Part shown: one piece after another, positions 32,560 to 41,771 of the stretch
Numbering within the stretch: position 1 is the stretch's first letter
How the letters are laid out: each line of letters starts with the position of its first letter
DNA from: Fimbriimonas sp.
GTDB lineage: Bacteria > Armatimonadota > Fimbriimonadia > Fimbriimonadales > Fimbriimonadaceae
NCBI GenBank assembly: GCA_030447945.1
Contig: JAUJNV010000001.1
Span: 1-56,658, forward strand
Direction of reading: 5' to 3'
Length of the DNA stretch: 56,658 nucleotides
Translations under genes and position numbers: made by a program
The notes under the pieces: generated by a model
What the model was told of the DNA's origin: nothing
The model's input: the letters and a program-made list of their open reading frames with translations, nothing else
The model's database searches: none

Positions 32560-33339
32560 TTAGCGAATGCCCCTGTCCAGGCGAGCGGAACGCTCGTTTC
32601 TGCCGACGCGCAGAGTAGCCGAAACCGAAGCGGGGCGAATGGCGGTCGCGCGGGGCGCCGTGAAGGACGCCACGTAAACGCCGGGAGTCCTCTCTTCCAT
32701 ATCTATCTCCCCTGCCACGCCTTCGATCTTGACGAAGGCGTCGCCACCCGCGGTCCCACGGAGGGTGAACCTTACGGTCGATCCGGCGGCCAAGGTGCCT
32801 CTCCGATTCGCCGTGAAGGACCTGATGCCGATCGTGCTCGTGCGAACCGGTTGGTCGTCATCATCTTCATCGTTGCGCCTCCGGCCCGCCCCGATGCCAC
32901 TGCCATCGGTCGTAATGTTGACTGTCTGGTTGGCGTCATCCCAATCGACCGCCGCGCCGAGGGCTTGCCCCATAAAGCGTAGCGGCACCATCGTGCTGCC
33001 CCGGTAGATGGCGGCGGGAACGTCCAGTTCGACGTTTCGGCCACCGACGCGAGCCGTGCGCTCGCCGATCCTTAGCTGGATGTCGGTCTCTCCGCGCGTG
33101 GCGGTGACGGTCTGGGTGCTCGATTCGTAATCGACGTAAGCGCCGAGCTTCTCCAGCACGCCGCGCAGGGGCACGAGGACGCGGCCGTTCATGCTCCGTG
33201 GGCCGACGCCGCTGAAGGTGACGGGATCGCCGTTCACGACGACGCGAATGCGCTGGCCGAAAGCACTGACGCTGAGAGCGGCGAGCGCCGCGCAAACGAC
33301 CAGAGGTCGTACGTTAAGTTTCCTTTTCATGATTTTCAT
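32560..33339 (-). CDS. Secreted Cu-amine-oxidase-N-fold protein with one Ig-like domain
   Basis: ATG 33339 (GGAGCAAGCC upstream, as in the previous paralogue; an internal ATG lies 9 bases on) gives 259 residues. The signal ends SVSAFGQ. The fold follows with VVVNGDPVTFSGVGPRSM, GRVLVPLRGVLEKLGAYVDY and STMVPLRFMGQALGAAVDW. An Asn/Asp-rich linker (NDEDDDDQ) joins a single Ig-like domain (FTLRGTAGGDAFVKI). It is about 70% alike in its first 140 residues to the 30.7-32.4 kb protein, so the two are a recent tandem duplication differing in number of Ig domains. Confidence 0.88.
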   Translation of the reverse strand: MKIMKRKLNVRPLVVCAALAALSVSAFGQRIRVVVNGDPVTFSGVGPRSMNGRVLVPLRGVLEKLGAYVDYESSTQTVTATRGETDIQLRIGERTARVGGRNVELDVPAAIYRGSTMVPLRFMGQALGAAVDWDDANQTVNITTDGSGIGAGRRRNDEDDDDQPVRTSTIGIRSFTANRRGTLAAGSTVRFTLRGTAGGDAFVKIEGVAGEIDMEERTPGVYVASFTAPRATAIRPASVSATLRVGRNERSARLDRGIR

Positions 33340-33410
33340 GGCTTGCTCCGAAAGCTTTGACGACTCGGATCGCCAACGGGAACACTCTTTGGACCGTGTA
33401 ATCTGCAGGG

Positions 33411-36005
33411 ATGCCACGGCGCATCCCCATCTCCCTCGCCGCGCTCCTGCTCGCCGGAGGCCTCACCCACGCTCAGAACGACCTCGGCTACACGCGGAAG
33501 ATCCTCGAGTACACGACGGAGCCGTTCTTCCTCACGGAGTTCGTCGACCATCTGCCGGCGAGCCGCACCGTCCCGACCCCCGAAAAGTTCTTGGGCCATA
33601 TCATCGGCGCTCCGGACGTGCTAACGACGAGCCGGGAGTCCGCCGCCTACCTGCGCGCGCTGGACAAGGCCTCGCCGCGCGTGACCGTGGTCTCGATGGG
33701 CCTGAGCGAGGAAGGGCGGGAGATGGTGGTCGCGCTCATCTCCGACGAAGCGAACTTGCGCAAGTTGGACCGGCTGAAGGAGGTCAACGCCCTGCTCGGC
33801 GACCCGAGGCGGATCAAGGGGAGCCCGGACCAACTCATCGCCGAGGGCATTCCCTTCTACTGGGCAACGGGCGGCATGCACGCGCCGGAGTCCGGACCGC
33901 CTGAGGCTACGCTGGAGCTGGCGTACCGGCTGGCGGTGAGCGAGCGCCCGGAGATTCGGCAGATCCGCAAGAGCATGGTCGTGATGCTCACGCCCGTGCT
34001 CGACGTAGACGGGCGCGAGCGAGCCGTGGACCTGTACCGCTACCGAAAGGCGAACCCGACCAAGCCCCCGATTCCCCTCGTGTACTGGGGCAAGTACGTG
34101 GCCCACGACTCCAACCGGGATGCCATGGGTATGGGCTTGAACCTCTCCAAGGCGCTGATGAAGACCTGGCTGGACTTCAAGCCTCTCGTGCTGCACGACC
34201 TGCACGAGTCCGTTCCTTACCTTTACACCTCCACCGGCACCGGCCCTTACAACGCCTGGCTCGACCCCATCGTGATCTCGGAGTGGCAGGAATTGGCGTA
34301 TCACGAGATCCAGCAGCTCACGGAGCGCGGCGTGCCGGGCGTGTGGACGCACGGCTTCTACGACGGCTGGGCGCCCTCCTACGGGTTCTATGTCGCGAAC
34401 GGCCACAACGGGATCGGGCGATTCTACGAGACCTTCTCCGGCGGAGGCGCGGACACGGGCATCCGCTCGGCAGTGAGCCAGAGCACTCGCGCGTGGTACC
34501 GCCCCAATCCACCTTTCCCCCGCGTGCGCTGGAGCATCCGGAACAACGTGAACCTGATGCAGTCGGGCCTGATCCTCGCCATGGGCAAGGTCGCGGCGGA
34601 AAAGGAGAAGTTCCTGCGGAACTACTACCTGAAGGCGAAGCGCTCCATCGCCAAGGCCCGCGCGGAGGGCCCGACGGCATGGGTGTTCCCCGCCGACGAG
34701 CGCCGAAAGGGACAGCAGGCGGCGCTGCTCCGCATCATCCAGGGCCAGGGAGCCGAGGTCCACCGATTGACCGCGGAGCGCGCCACCTCGGACGGCAAAT
34801 TCGGACGAGGCAGCTATGTCGTGCGGATGGACCAGCCGTACAGCCGCATGGCCGATATGATGCTCGACCGGCAGTACTACAAACCGGAGGATCCCCGCTC
34901 GTACGACGATACCGGCTGGACGCTGGGACCGCTCTTCGACGTGGCTACGGTCCGGGTGAAGGACGTCACCCTGCTAAGCGCGCCGATGGAGCGTGTCGCG
35001 GATATGGCGCCGCCGCGCGCCCACGACTTCGGGTGGAAACCCACGAAGGATGAGCCCCGGATAGCCATCGTCCACACGTGGACGAACACCCAGGACGAGG
35101 GATGGTACCGCCTCGCCTTCGACCAGCTCGGTGTGCCGTATCGGTACGTCTCCGTTCATGAGCTACGGGACACTGCCGATCTGCGGGCGAAGTACGACGT
35201 CATCCTGCTGGCCCCCGCGAGAGGGACGGGGCAGAGCTTGGTCAGCGGCCTTCCGAAGGTGGGCGACCCGATTCCCTGGAAGCCGACGGCCCAGTACCCG
35301 AACCTCGGAGGGCCGGACACCAGCGACGACATCCGCGGCGGAATCGAGCTGGAGGGGGTGCTCCACCTGCGAAAGTTCGTGGAGAACGGCGGGCTGCTCA
35401 TGTGCGTCGGCAACATGTGCCGCGTGCCCGTAGAGTACGGGCTGGTCACCGGCGTCTCCATCGCGACGCCGAAGGACCTGAACGCGCCCGGGGGCGTCTA
35501 CCTGGCGGAGCGGGTGGACAAGACCTCGCCGGTGCTGTCCGGGTACGGGGACACCCTCGGCGTGTACTTCAACATGAACTCCACGCCGTTGCTCGCCCTC
35601 GGAGGCGGAGCTCCGGGCCGGGGGCCGAGGGACGCCGACGGCGGCCGGCCCAGTGGACGAGGATCCCTCACCGATCCGGACGTCATCCAGGGAAGGCCGC
35701 CCTACGCTCCGAAGGAGAAGCCGGGCGACGTCCCCGAAGGCGGCACCTATCAGCCACCGACCACGAACGCGCCGCGCGTGCTGCTGCGGTTCGCCGACAA
35801 AGACCGCGTCCTGATGAGCGGCATGATCTCGGCGGCGGAGGAGCTGGCGGGGCGACCCGCCCTCGTGGACTGTCCAGTCGGCAAGGGCCACGTCCTGCTG
35901 TACGGCATCAACCCGATGTGGCGGGGCCAGACGGTTGGCTCATACGCGCTGCTGTTCAACGCGGCGATGAACTACCGCAACCTTTCACCCGCCCCAAAGC
36001 CTTGA
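33411..36005 (+). CDS. M14-family zinc carboxypeptidase-like, large secreted form
   Basis: The 864-residue protein starts MPRRIPISLAALLLAGGLTH, an export signal. The metallocarboxypeptidase domain has VVSMGLSEEGREMVVALIS, ATGGMHAPESGPPEA (zinc HxxE), the family VLDVDGRER block and HDSNRDAMG. LHDLHESVPYLYTS holds the third zinc His. After residue 450 a large extra region includes a glutamine-amidotransferase/ThuA-like segment (IAIVHTWTNTQDEGWYR, then YDVILLAPARGTGQS). Together they resemble large M14 proteins of soil bacteria. The general-base Glu is not obvious, so activity is inferred, not shown. Confidence 0.82.
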   Translation: MPRRIPISLAALLLAGGLTHAQNDLGYTRKILEYTTEPFFLTEFVDHLPASRTVPTPEKFLGHIIGAPDVLTTSRESAAYLRALDKASPRVTVVSMGLSEEGREMVVALISDEANLRKLDRLKEVNALLGDPRRIKGSPDQLIAEGIPFYWATGGMHAPESGPPEATLELAYRLAVSERPEIRQIRKSMVVMLTPVLDVDGRERAVDLYRYRKANPTKPPIPLVYWGKYVAHDSNRDAMGMGLNLSKALMKTWLDFKPLVLHDLHESVPYLYTSTGTGPYNAWLDPIVISEWQELAYHEIQQLTERGVPGVWTHGFYDGWAPSYGFYVANGHNGIGRFYETFSGGGADTGIRSAVSQSTRAWYRPNPPFPRVRWSIRNNVNLMQSGLILAMGKVAAEKEKFLRNYYLKAKRSIAKARAEGPTAWVFPADERRKGQQAALLRIIQGQGAEVHRLTAERATSDGKFGRGSYVVRMDQPYSRMADMMLDRQYYKPEDPRSYDDTGWTLGPLFDVATVRVKDVTLLSAPMERVADMAPPRAHDFGWKPTKDEPRIAIVHTWTNTQDEGWYRLAFDQLGVPYRYVSVHELRDTADLRAKYDVILLAPARGTGQSLVSGLPKVGDPIPWKPTAQYPNLGGPDTSDDIRGGIELEGVLHLRKFVENGGLLMCVGNMCRVPVEYGLVTGVSIATPKDLNAPGGVYLAERVDKTSPVLSGYGDTLGVYFNMNSTPLLALGGGAPGRGPRDADGGRPSGRGSLTDPDVIQGRPPYAPKEKPGDVPEGGTYQPPTTNAPRVLLRFADKDRVLMSGMISAAEELAGRPALVDCPVGKGHVLLYGINPMWRGQTVGSYALLFNAAMNYRNLSPAPKP

Positions 36006-36006
36006 G

Positions 36007-36032
36007 GAGGGCGCCAGACCCTTGGCGCCCTC
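36007..36032 (+). terminator. GC hairpin after the first M14 gene
   Basis: GAGGGCGCCA and TGGCGCCCTC pair around GACCCT, right after the stop at 36005. There is no T-run, and the next gene starts only 24 bases later, so it may attenuate rather than end transcription. Confidence 0.5.
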
Positions 36033-36055
36033 CCAAAGATGGGTATGACTGCTCC

Positions 36056-37783
36056 ATGCTCCCGATCGCGCTTAGCCTCGCCGTCGCCCAAGGCGGCAAC
36101 CTAACCACCACTGCCGAGCGGACAGCCTTCCGAGAGACGGGCCGCTATGCCGAGGCGGTGGAACTCTGCCGCCGACTGGACGCGCGGTCGAAGCAGGCGA
36201 AGATGATCACGTTCGGGACGAGCCCGGAGGGGAGGCCGATGGTCGCGCTGGTCATCAGCGAAGAGGGCCGGTTCAATGCACCTGCCCTGCGGGGCTCGCG
36301 CAAGCCGCTGATCTTCGTGAACAACGGCATCCACAGCGGAGAGATCGAGGGGAAGGACGCGAGCCTCATGCTCGCGCGAGAGATGCTCCTCGGGCGGGAA
36401 CGGGCGTTGCTCAAGGGCGTCAATGCCGTGATCGTCCCCGTGTACAGCGTGGACGCCCACGAGCGCTTCGGACCCTACAATCGGATCAACCAGAACGGGC
36501 CGCGGGAGATGGGGTGGCGCTCGCAGTCGAACAACCTCAACCTCAACCGCGACTTCACCAAGGCCGACGCCCCGGAAACCCGTGCCCTGCTGGGGCTGCT
36601 GCACACCTATCGCCCGGACTTTTTTTTCGACAACCACACCACCGACGGCGGGGACTGGCAGTACACCCTCGGGCTGGGCGTGCCGAGCGGGCCCACGATG
36701 AGCGGGCCGATGGCTCAGTGGCAGAGGAGCATGTACGCGGCGGTGCGCGAGGCCTGCGAGAAGGACGGGTTCCTCACCGCTCCCTACTTCGGCATGGCAG
36801 ACCGCGCCGATCCGACGAAGGGCATCACCGTCGAGGACTTCTCGCCTCGCTACTCGACGGGCTACCTGACGGCGATGAACCGGCCCAACATGCTCGTAGA
36901 GACCCACGTCCTGAAGCCGTACCGCGACCGTGTCCTGGCGACGTACAGCGTCGTCAAGCGCACGATCGAGTATTGCGCGCTCTCGTCGGAGTTCCTCAGG
37001 GCTACCCGGAGCGCCTTCGCCGCGGGAGCCCCGGGCGAGGGAACGCCCGTGGTGTTGGCTACGCAGCTTGCGAAAAGCACGCGGCCCTTCACGTTCAAAG
37101 GCTGGGAGTACGCGCCGTACCGGGGTGAGGCGGGGGGCGGCACTATCCCGGCTTGGAAGCACGTTCCCCTGGATTTCGCCTCCACCATTCGCGACACATT
37201 CGAGCCGACGGTGTCGGTCGCTGCCCCCGGCGCCTACCTCATCCCGGCGCAGTGGACGGAGGCAATCGAGCGGCTCAAACTGCACAACATCGAGTTCCGC
37301 CGCCTGCGCCACGCGGTCGAAGGAGAGTTCGAGTCGTACGCCTTCTCGGAGGTGGGCTTCCCAGCCGTACCCTTCGAGGGGCGATTCCGGCCGCGCTACA
37401 AGGTTACGCGGATCGTCGAGCGGCGCCGGTTCCCCGCCGGTTCGGCCGTCGTCTCCACGCGCCAGAGCGGCCTAAAGCTCGCCACGCACCTGTTGGAGCC
37501 GGAAGCCCCCGACTCGCTCATGGCCTGGGGGTTCTTCAACGCCGTGTTCGAGCGCAAGGAGTACTTCGAGACGTACGCCATGGAGCCGGTAGCGAAAGAG
37601 ATGCTCGCCAAGGACCCGGGCCTGCGCAAGGAGTTCGAGGAGCGCCTGAAGGACGAAGCCTTCGCCCGCGACCCCGCCGCCCGCCTCCGCTGGCTCTACG
37701 ACCGGTCCCTGTACGCCGACGTGCGCTTGGACAAGTACCCGGTGGCGCGGCTGACCTCGAGGCAGCTAGAGGATCTGCCGTAG
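36056..37783 (+). CDS. M14-family zinc carboxypeptidase-like (second)
   Basis: ATG 36056 gives 575 residues with a short signal (MLPIALSLAVAQGG). The motifs are MITFGTSPEGRPMVALVIS, VNNGIHSGEIEGKDASLM (zinc HxxE), VPVYSVDAHERFGPYNRINQ, NNLNLNRDFTKADAPE (substrate Arg) and FFFDNHTTDGGDWQYT (third zinc His). MLVETHVLKP holds a likely catalytic Glu. This is the standard M14 order. It follows the larger M14 gene by 50 bases on the same strand, so both may act on related peptides after export. An aminoacyl specificity cannot be assigned. Confidence 0.88.
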   Translation: MLPIALSLAVAQGGNLTTTAERTAFRETGRYAEAVELCRRLDARSKQAKMITFGTSPEGRPMVALVISEEGRFNAPALRGSRKPLIFVNNGIHSGEIEGKDASLMLAREMLLGRERALLKGVNAVIVPVYSVDAHERFGPYNRINQNGPREMGWRSQSNNLNLNRDFTKADAPETRALLGLLHTYRPDFFFDNHTTDGGDWQYTLGLGVPSGPTMSGPMAQWQRSMYAAVREACEKDGFLTAPYFGMADRADPTKGITVEDFSPRYSTGYLTAMNRPNMLVETHVLKPYRDRVLATYSVVKRTIEYCALSSEFLRATRSAFAAGAPGEGTPVVLATQLAKSTRPFTFKGWEYAPYRGEAGGGTIPAWKHVPLDFASTIRDTFEPTVSVAAPGAYLIPAQWTEAIERLKLHNIEFRRLRHAVEGEFESYAFSEVGFPAVPFEGRFRPRYKVTRIVERRRFPAGSAVVSTRQSGLKLATHLLEPEAPDSLMAWGFFNAVFERKEYFETYAMEPVAKEMLAKDPGLRKEFEERLKDEAFARDPAARLRWLYDRSLYADVRLDKYPVARLTSRQLEDLP

Positions 37784-37861
37784 CGTCGGCGCGGACGCGA
37801 TGGGATTGGGAGATGAGAGATCACTCGATAAACCCCCGCCTGTTCCACTTCCTCTCTGGTG

Positions 37862-38032
37862 GGGTTACGCCCGAAGGGCGTGTAGTCGTCGCGCGTCGCG
37901 ACGCCTGGGCGTTACGTCGGCACGACGTGACTTGCGGAGCATGCACCGATGCTCCGCAGACGGTGGCGTGCCTGGAGAACAGCCCAGGCGTCGCCGGGCG
38001 CGACGAATACACGCGCTACGCGCGTAGCCCTC
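37862..38032 (+). repeat. Dispersed long-inverted-repeat element, copy 3
   Basis: The ends GGGTTACGCCCGAAGGGCG and the reverse complement of ACACGCGCTACGCGCGTAGCC, with inner arms GACGCCTGGGC / GCCCAGGCGTC, enclose a core with GGCACGACGTGA, the hairpin GCGGAGCAT/ATGCTCCGC and GACGGTGGCGTGCCTGGAGA. The core is nearly identical to copy 2. It occupies most of the gap between the M14 gene and the acetyltransferase. Confidence 0.85.
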
Positions 38033-38063
38033 CAACGAGAGTTCTGACAAGGCCATACGGCTG

Positions 38064-39212
38064 CTAGAAGAACTCCGCGCCGCAGCCCCGCAGTGCGGGC
38101 AGCCGGGCCCGCGCGCCGCGAACCCCCTCCCCGCCCTGAACGCTGACGAGCCCGCTCCGGAGCATGTAGTCGAGGCGTGGCACACCGAGAAAGGCCTGGG
38201 CGAAGGGTTGAATGTCCAGCTCCATGTCCGCGTCCGAAGCGGGCTCAACCTCCACTCCGTTTGCTCCAAACGCGACTCGCCACGGCCCCTCGTTCTCCGG
38301 CACTACCTCGTCGCGCACCCGTACGCGAAACTCGCCCGCGCCCTCCGGGCGCAGCGCCCGTAGAGCGGCGGGCACATCGTTCACGCGGAACATGATCGGG
38401 CGCCGGATCTGCGCCTCGATTCCGTTGTCCAGGTGTCGCGCATAGAACGGGCCATCCGAGGGCTCGAACCAGGTGAGATTCGTCTTGTTGATGCCGATTC
38501 CGCGCAGGAAGGCAAGGGCGGATTCGTAGCCACGGAGGGTGGACCATACGAGCTCCGAGATGTGTTGGTCCGACCAGAACTCGGTCTTGTGGCTTACGGC
38601 GGCGTACGACTCGACCGGGTCGCCGAACGCGTAGATGGCGAGCGGCTTATGCTCCCCCAGCACACGCTGCCACAGGGCCACGTCCCGCAGGTTGAGACCG
38701 GAGCGGGCGTGCGCGAAGGCGCGGTAGCAGGGATCGATCTTGCGCCAGTCGGCGGGCCCGAGCCGCCGCACCGGAAGCCCCCCGTCTCCTGTGGGAAGCC
38801 GGTGGGAGGGACAGTTTATCTGGAGCCGTTTTCCGCCGCCCTCGTAGCCGAACCGCCGGTCGTACGACTCGCGATACCCGGACAGGGCGGCGAGCGGCAC
38901 CCCCGAATCCCGGAAATGCCGCACCGCCCAGCGCATCATCTCGCTGCCCAGGCCGGAACGTCGGAGCTCCGGAAGCACCGCGACCCCCGCGATGCCGCCG
39001 CAAGGCAGCGAGGCAGGGCCGCGGGTGACGTTCATCGGCAGAACCTGGAACACCCCGCCGATCCGTCCGTCCTGCTCCGCCAAGTAGCCCCGGCCGTGGC
39101 GGATCTGCTTCTCCTCCTCGGGGAACGGCAGGCCGTCGTTGTAGGTCAGCGCGGCGGTCTCGAAGAAAGCCTCGCGGTCGCGCTCTTCGTAAGGTCGAAC
39201 GAGTGTAGGCAT
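38064..39212 (-). CDS. Eis-like GNAT N-acetyltransferase
   Basis: ATG 39212 gives 382 residues. The N-terminal GNAT fold starts MPTLVRPYEERDREAFFETA, with GGIAGVAVLPELRRSGLGSE as the acetyl-CoA pyrophosphate loop (RRxGxG). A second GNAT-like unit (about 155-285) and a C-terminal sterol-carrier-like domain ending RSGLVSVQGGE give the Eis architecture. Mycobacterial Eis acetylates lysine-rich or aminoglycoside substrates at several amines. Here the acceptor is unknown. Length and three-part layout match the family well. Confidence 0.87.
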   Translation of the reverse strand: MPTLVRPYEERDREAFFETAALTYNDGLPFPEEEKQIRHGRGYLAEQDGRIGGVFQVLPMNVTRGPASLPCGGIAGVAVLPELRRSGLGSEMMRWAVRHFRDSGVPLAALSGYRESYDRRFGYEGGGKRLQINCPSHRLPTGDGGLPVRRLGPADWRKIDPCYRAFAHARSGLNLRDVALWQRVLGEHKPLAIYAFGDPVESYAAVSHKTEFWSDQHISELVWSTLRGYESALAFLRGIGINKTNLTWFEPSDGPFYARHLDNGIEAQIRRPIMFRVNDVPAALRALRPEGAGEFRVRVRDEVVPENEGPWRVAFGANGVEVEPASDADMELDIQPFAQAFLGVPRLDYMLRSGLVSVQGGEGVRGARARLPALRGCGAEFF

Positions 39213-39235
39213 AAGCCGGGGTGGAGGATACTGGA

Positions 39236-41698
39236 TTAGGTTGGCTGCCGCGCCCGGATGTAGTAGTAACCGCCCCCGACCATGATGAGCCCCAAGGCCA
39301 TCAGGAGGGCCGCCTTGAGAGCGGGATCGAGCGCCGCCAAATCCACCAGGACGATCTTGACGACCGTCGCGCCGACGACGCCGAAGCTCGCGTGGCGCAG
39401 CGTCGGGACCGACTTCGCGAACCCGACCAGCATCAAAGCGACCGCCGTAGAGATCCAAGCCGCCGTTAGCGCGCCGATCACGCTCATGCCGACCGTCGGT
39501 CCCGTGAGGAGGAGCACGCCCAACCGGCTCAGCAGCACCCACCCGGCCGCCGACGCGGCGATCGCGACGGACTGCTCCGCCTCCGCGTTTCTCAGCAGTG
39601 CCCCGGCGACCGCGCAGAGCGACGTCAGCAGCAACAGCACGCAGGCGAGGTCCCACCCGAATGTGGCCGCGTCGGGAGAATAGAAAACATCGAAGTAGGC
39701 GAAGCCTCCCGCCGCGAGGAAGACGGCGCCCGTAACGGCCAGGGCACCCGCGTGGCGGCGGCGAGAGAGCAACCCGTAGAGCCCCGCCACGAGGGCGCAG
39801 GTGAGGACGACCGAGACCGTTCCGCCCGCCTCGACCGGGGGGAGCGTAAGAAGGAGGCGACCCAGCCGGACCACGAGCGCGCCCACCACCAGAGAAGCGA
39901 CGCCGAGAGCCTTGGCGTGGGGCACGACCTTCGACCGCCAGCCGCTCACGTAAGCCGCGCCGCTAACGACGGCCGCGAACGCGAGGGCGATCGGGACCTC
40001 GGCCGAGACAGCCGGAGGACGGGTGGTGAACGCGAAGGTCGTGAGGTAGCACCCCAGTCCTCCCATCAGGCCAAAGGCGACGAGCAGGTTCGAGGAAGTC
40101 CAGCGCGTGATGTGGGCGAGCACCAGCAACGCGGCGCTGGCGGTGAGTAGCCCGACCGCGGCGCCCAGGATCGGGTCCGCCCCCACGGTCGGCAAGCCGA
40201 GGGTGCTCTGCACGAGCCGCGCCACGAGCGGACCCACGAGGAGGCAAGCCAGCGTGGTCACCGCCTCCGCTTCGCCCCGGGTCTTCACCAACGCGTACGC
40301 CGTCGACACCGTGGCGGCGACGAAGAGGAGAAGCAGAGCCACCTCTTGCTCCCAGGGCATGAAGCGGAGCGTAACATTGCTCCAGACGACCAGGCCCCTC
40401 AGCAAATACGTGCCGAGCCCCAATCCCAGGAGAGCGGCGGCGAGACCCGAGGCAGCCTTAGGCAGGGCTCGCAAAGAGAAGCCGGCGCAAAGCGTCGCGA
40501 GGCCCGCGTGGACGAACGGCGACAGCCCGCCTAATCCGAACGGCGCCAGCCCTAAAGCCACCGCCACGCCGCCGACGGCGACGCGCTCTCGCGCAGGGAT
40601 GTCCTCGGAAAGGAGCAGGCTGAAAGCGGCCGCGAAGGCTCCATACGCCAGCAGATGGAGCGCACCTTCCCGGTTGCCCTGCACCCCGAAGGCGAGCAGC
40701 GCCGTCCCCACGAGCGCACAGGGGGCGAAGACGGACTGCGGGTCGAAGGCGAGACGGCGGTAGGCGAAGGCGTACGACGCGACGGAGACGAGGGCGGTGC
40801 CGTAGAGGGCGAGAACGCGAAGTTCCCAGGGCGCCCGGACGAAGAAGGCCACGGGCAGGAGCGCGAGGGTCGCGGCGCCGTACAGAGTCATCGCCATGTC
40901 CGGCCAGCGGTGGCGGGCGGCGATGAGGGCGGCCGGGACGAGGATGAGGAAGTGGAGGCCGACGTCGAGCGCCGCTTTGCCCTCTTGCAGCGGCATGAGC
41001 GCCGAGGCTAGGCCACCTAAGAGGCCAATGCCAAGGAAGACCCGGGATGCCCGCCAGAGGCTGAAGCCGAGGTTGGCGACGCTCAATAGGAAGAACAGGA
41101 GCACGAGGGTGCGGCCGTCATAGAGGTTCTGGAACACGTGCCCGGCAGCGAAGGTCACGTAGAGACCGCACGAGCCGACGCCGACGAGAACCTGCCCAAA
41201 CTCCTCCCGCTCGTTCCGCTTGATGAGGCCGACGATGATGAAGGCGAGGGACACGAGCACCGCCCCGCTAAAAAGAATTGCCGGGGTGATGAGCCCGCGT
41301 GACAGGCCGAGACTGACCAAGTAGCCGATTCCTGCGATGAAGGCGACCCCGCCCACCTTGGGCATGATCTGCGCGCCGATCTGGTACTCACGGTCCACTG
41401 CGGGCACCGACGGGGGAGGCGGAGGGGGAGGAGGAGACGTCTGACCCGCGAACACCCATGCGGTGGACCGGGGAGGAGGCGGTGGGGGAGACGAGACGAC
41501 CGGCGGCGGGACGATCTCCTGGAGGGGTGATGGGATCGCCGGAGGCGCGGGCGCGACGGGCGGCGCCTTGGCTATGCCCGCTACGCGCTCCACTTCATCG
41601 AGCCTATGCTCGATGGCTTCTAGGCGGCGACTGATCTCCTTCCATCCCGGTTCTTGCATGGTCGGCCTCTCCGCATCAAGGTACACCTCTTTTGCCAT
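39236..41698 (-). CDS. DUF2339 large multi-pass membrane protein
   Basis: From ATG 41698 (CGGAGC upstream; ATG 41659 is an alternative) the protein has about 820 residues. A coiled coil (EISRRLEAIEHRLDEVERV) is followed by a Pro-rich linker with seven- and eight-proline runs. IGAQIMPKVGGVAFIAGIGY, the usual DUF2339 entry, leads into more than twenty predicted membrane helices to the end (LLMALGLIMVGGGYYYIRAR). The function is unknown. It is transcribed away from the M42 aminopeptidase gene. Confidence 0.88.
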   Translation of the reverse strand: MAKEVYLDAERPTMQEPGWKEISRRLEAIEHRLDEVERVAGIAKAPPVAPAPPAIPSPLQEIVPPPVVSSPPPPPPRSTAWVFAGQTSPPPPPPPPSVPAVDREYQIGAQIMPKVGGVAFIAGIGYLVSLGLSRGLITPAILFSGAVLVSLAFIIVGLIKRNEREEFGQVLVGVGSCGLYVTFAAGHVFQNLYDGRTLVLLFFLLSVANLGFSLWRASRVFLGIGLLGGLASALMPLQEGKAALDVGLHFLILVPAALIAARHRWPDMAMTLYGAATLALLPVAFFVRAPWELRVLALYGTALVSVASYAFAYRRLAFDPQSVFAPCALVGTALLAFGVQGNREGALHLLAYGAFAAAFSLLLSEDIPARERVAVGGVAVALGLAPFGLGGLSPFVHAGLATLCAGFSLRALPKAASGLAAALLGLGLGTYLLRGLVVWSNVTLRFMPWEQEVALLLLFVAATVSTAYALVKTRGEAEAVTTLACLLVGPLVARLVQSTLGLPTVGADPILGAAVGLLTASAALLVLAHITRWTSSNLLVAFGLMGGLGCYLTTFAFTTRPPAVSAEVPIALAFAAVVSGAAYVSGWRSKVVPHAKALGVASLVVGALVVRLGRLLLTLPPVEAGGTVSVVLTCALVAGLYGLLSRRRHAGALAVTGAVFLAAGGFAYFDVFYSPDAATFGWDLACVLLLLTSLCAVAGALLRNAEAEQSVAIAASAAGWVLLSRLGVLLLTGPTVGMSVIGALTAAWISTAVALMLVGFAKSVPTLRHASFGVVGATVVKIVLVDLAALDPALKAALLMALGLIMVGGGYYYIRARQPT

Positions 41699-41771
41699 AA
41701 GGACGGCTCCGGGCGGAAGAAAGCGGGACCGTACATGCGCGCGAAGGGCATGCTGCGGGTACAACGCGCCC

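Noticed and set aside
41463..41771. Extension of the M42 aminopeptidase frame to 41463
   Set aside because: The extra part is antisense to the proline-rich start of the DUF2339 gene and unlike M42 N-termini; the GTG at 41772 fits the family start.
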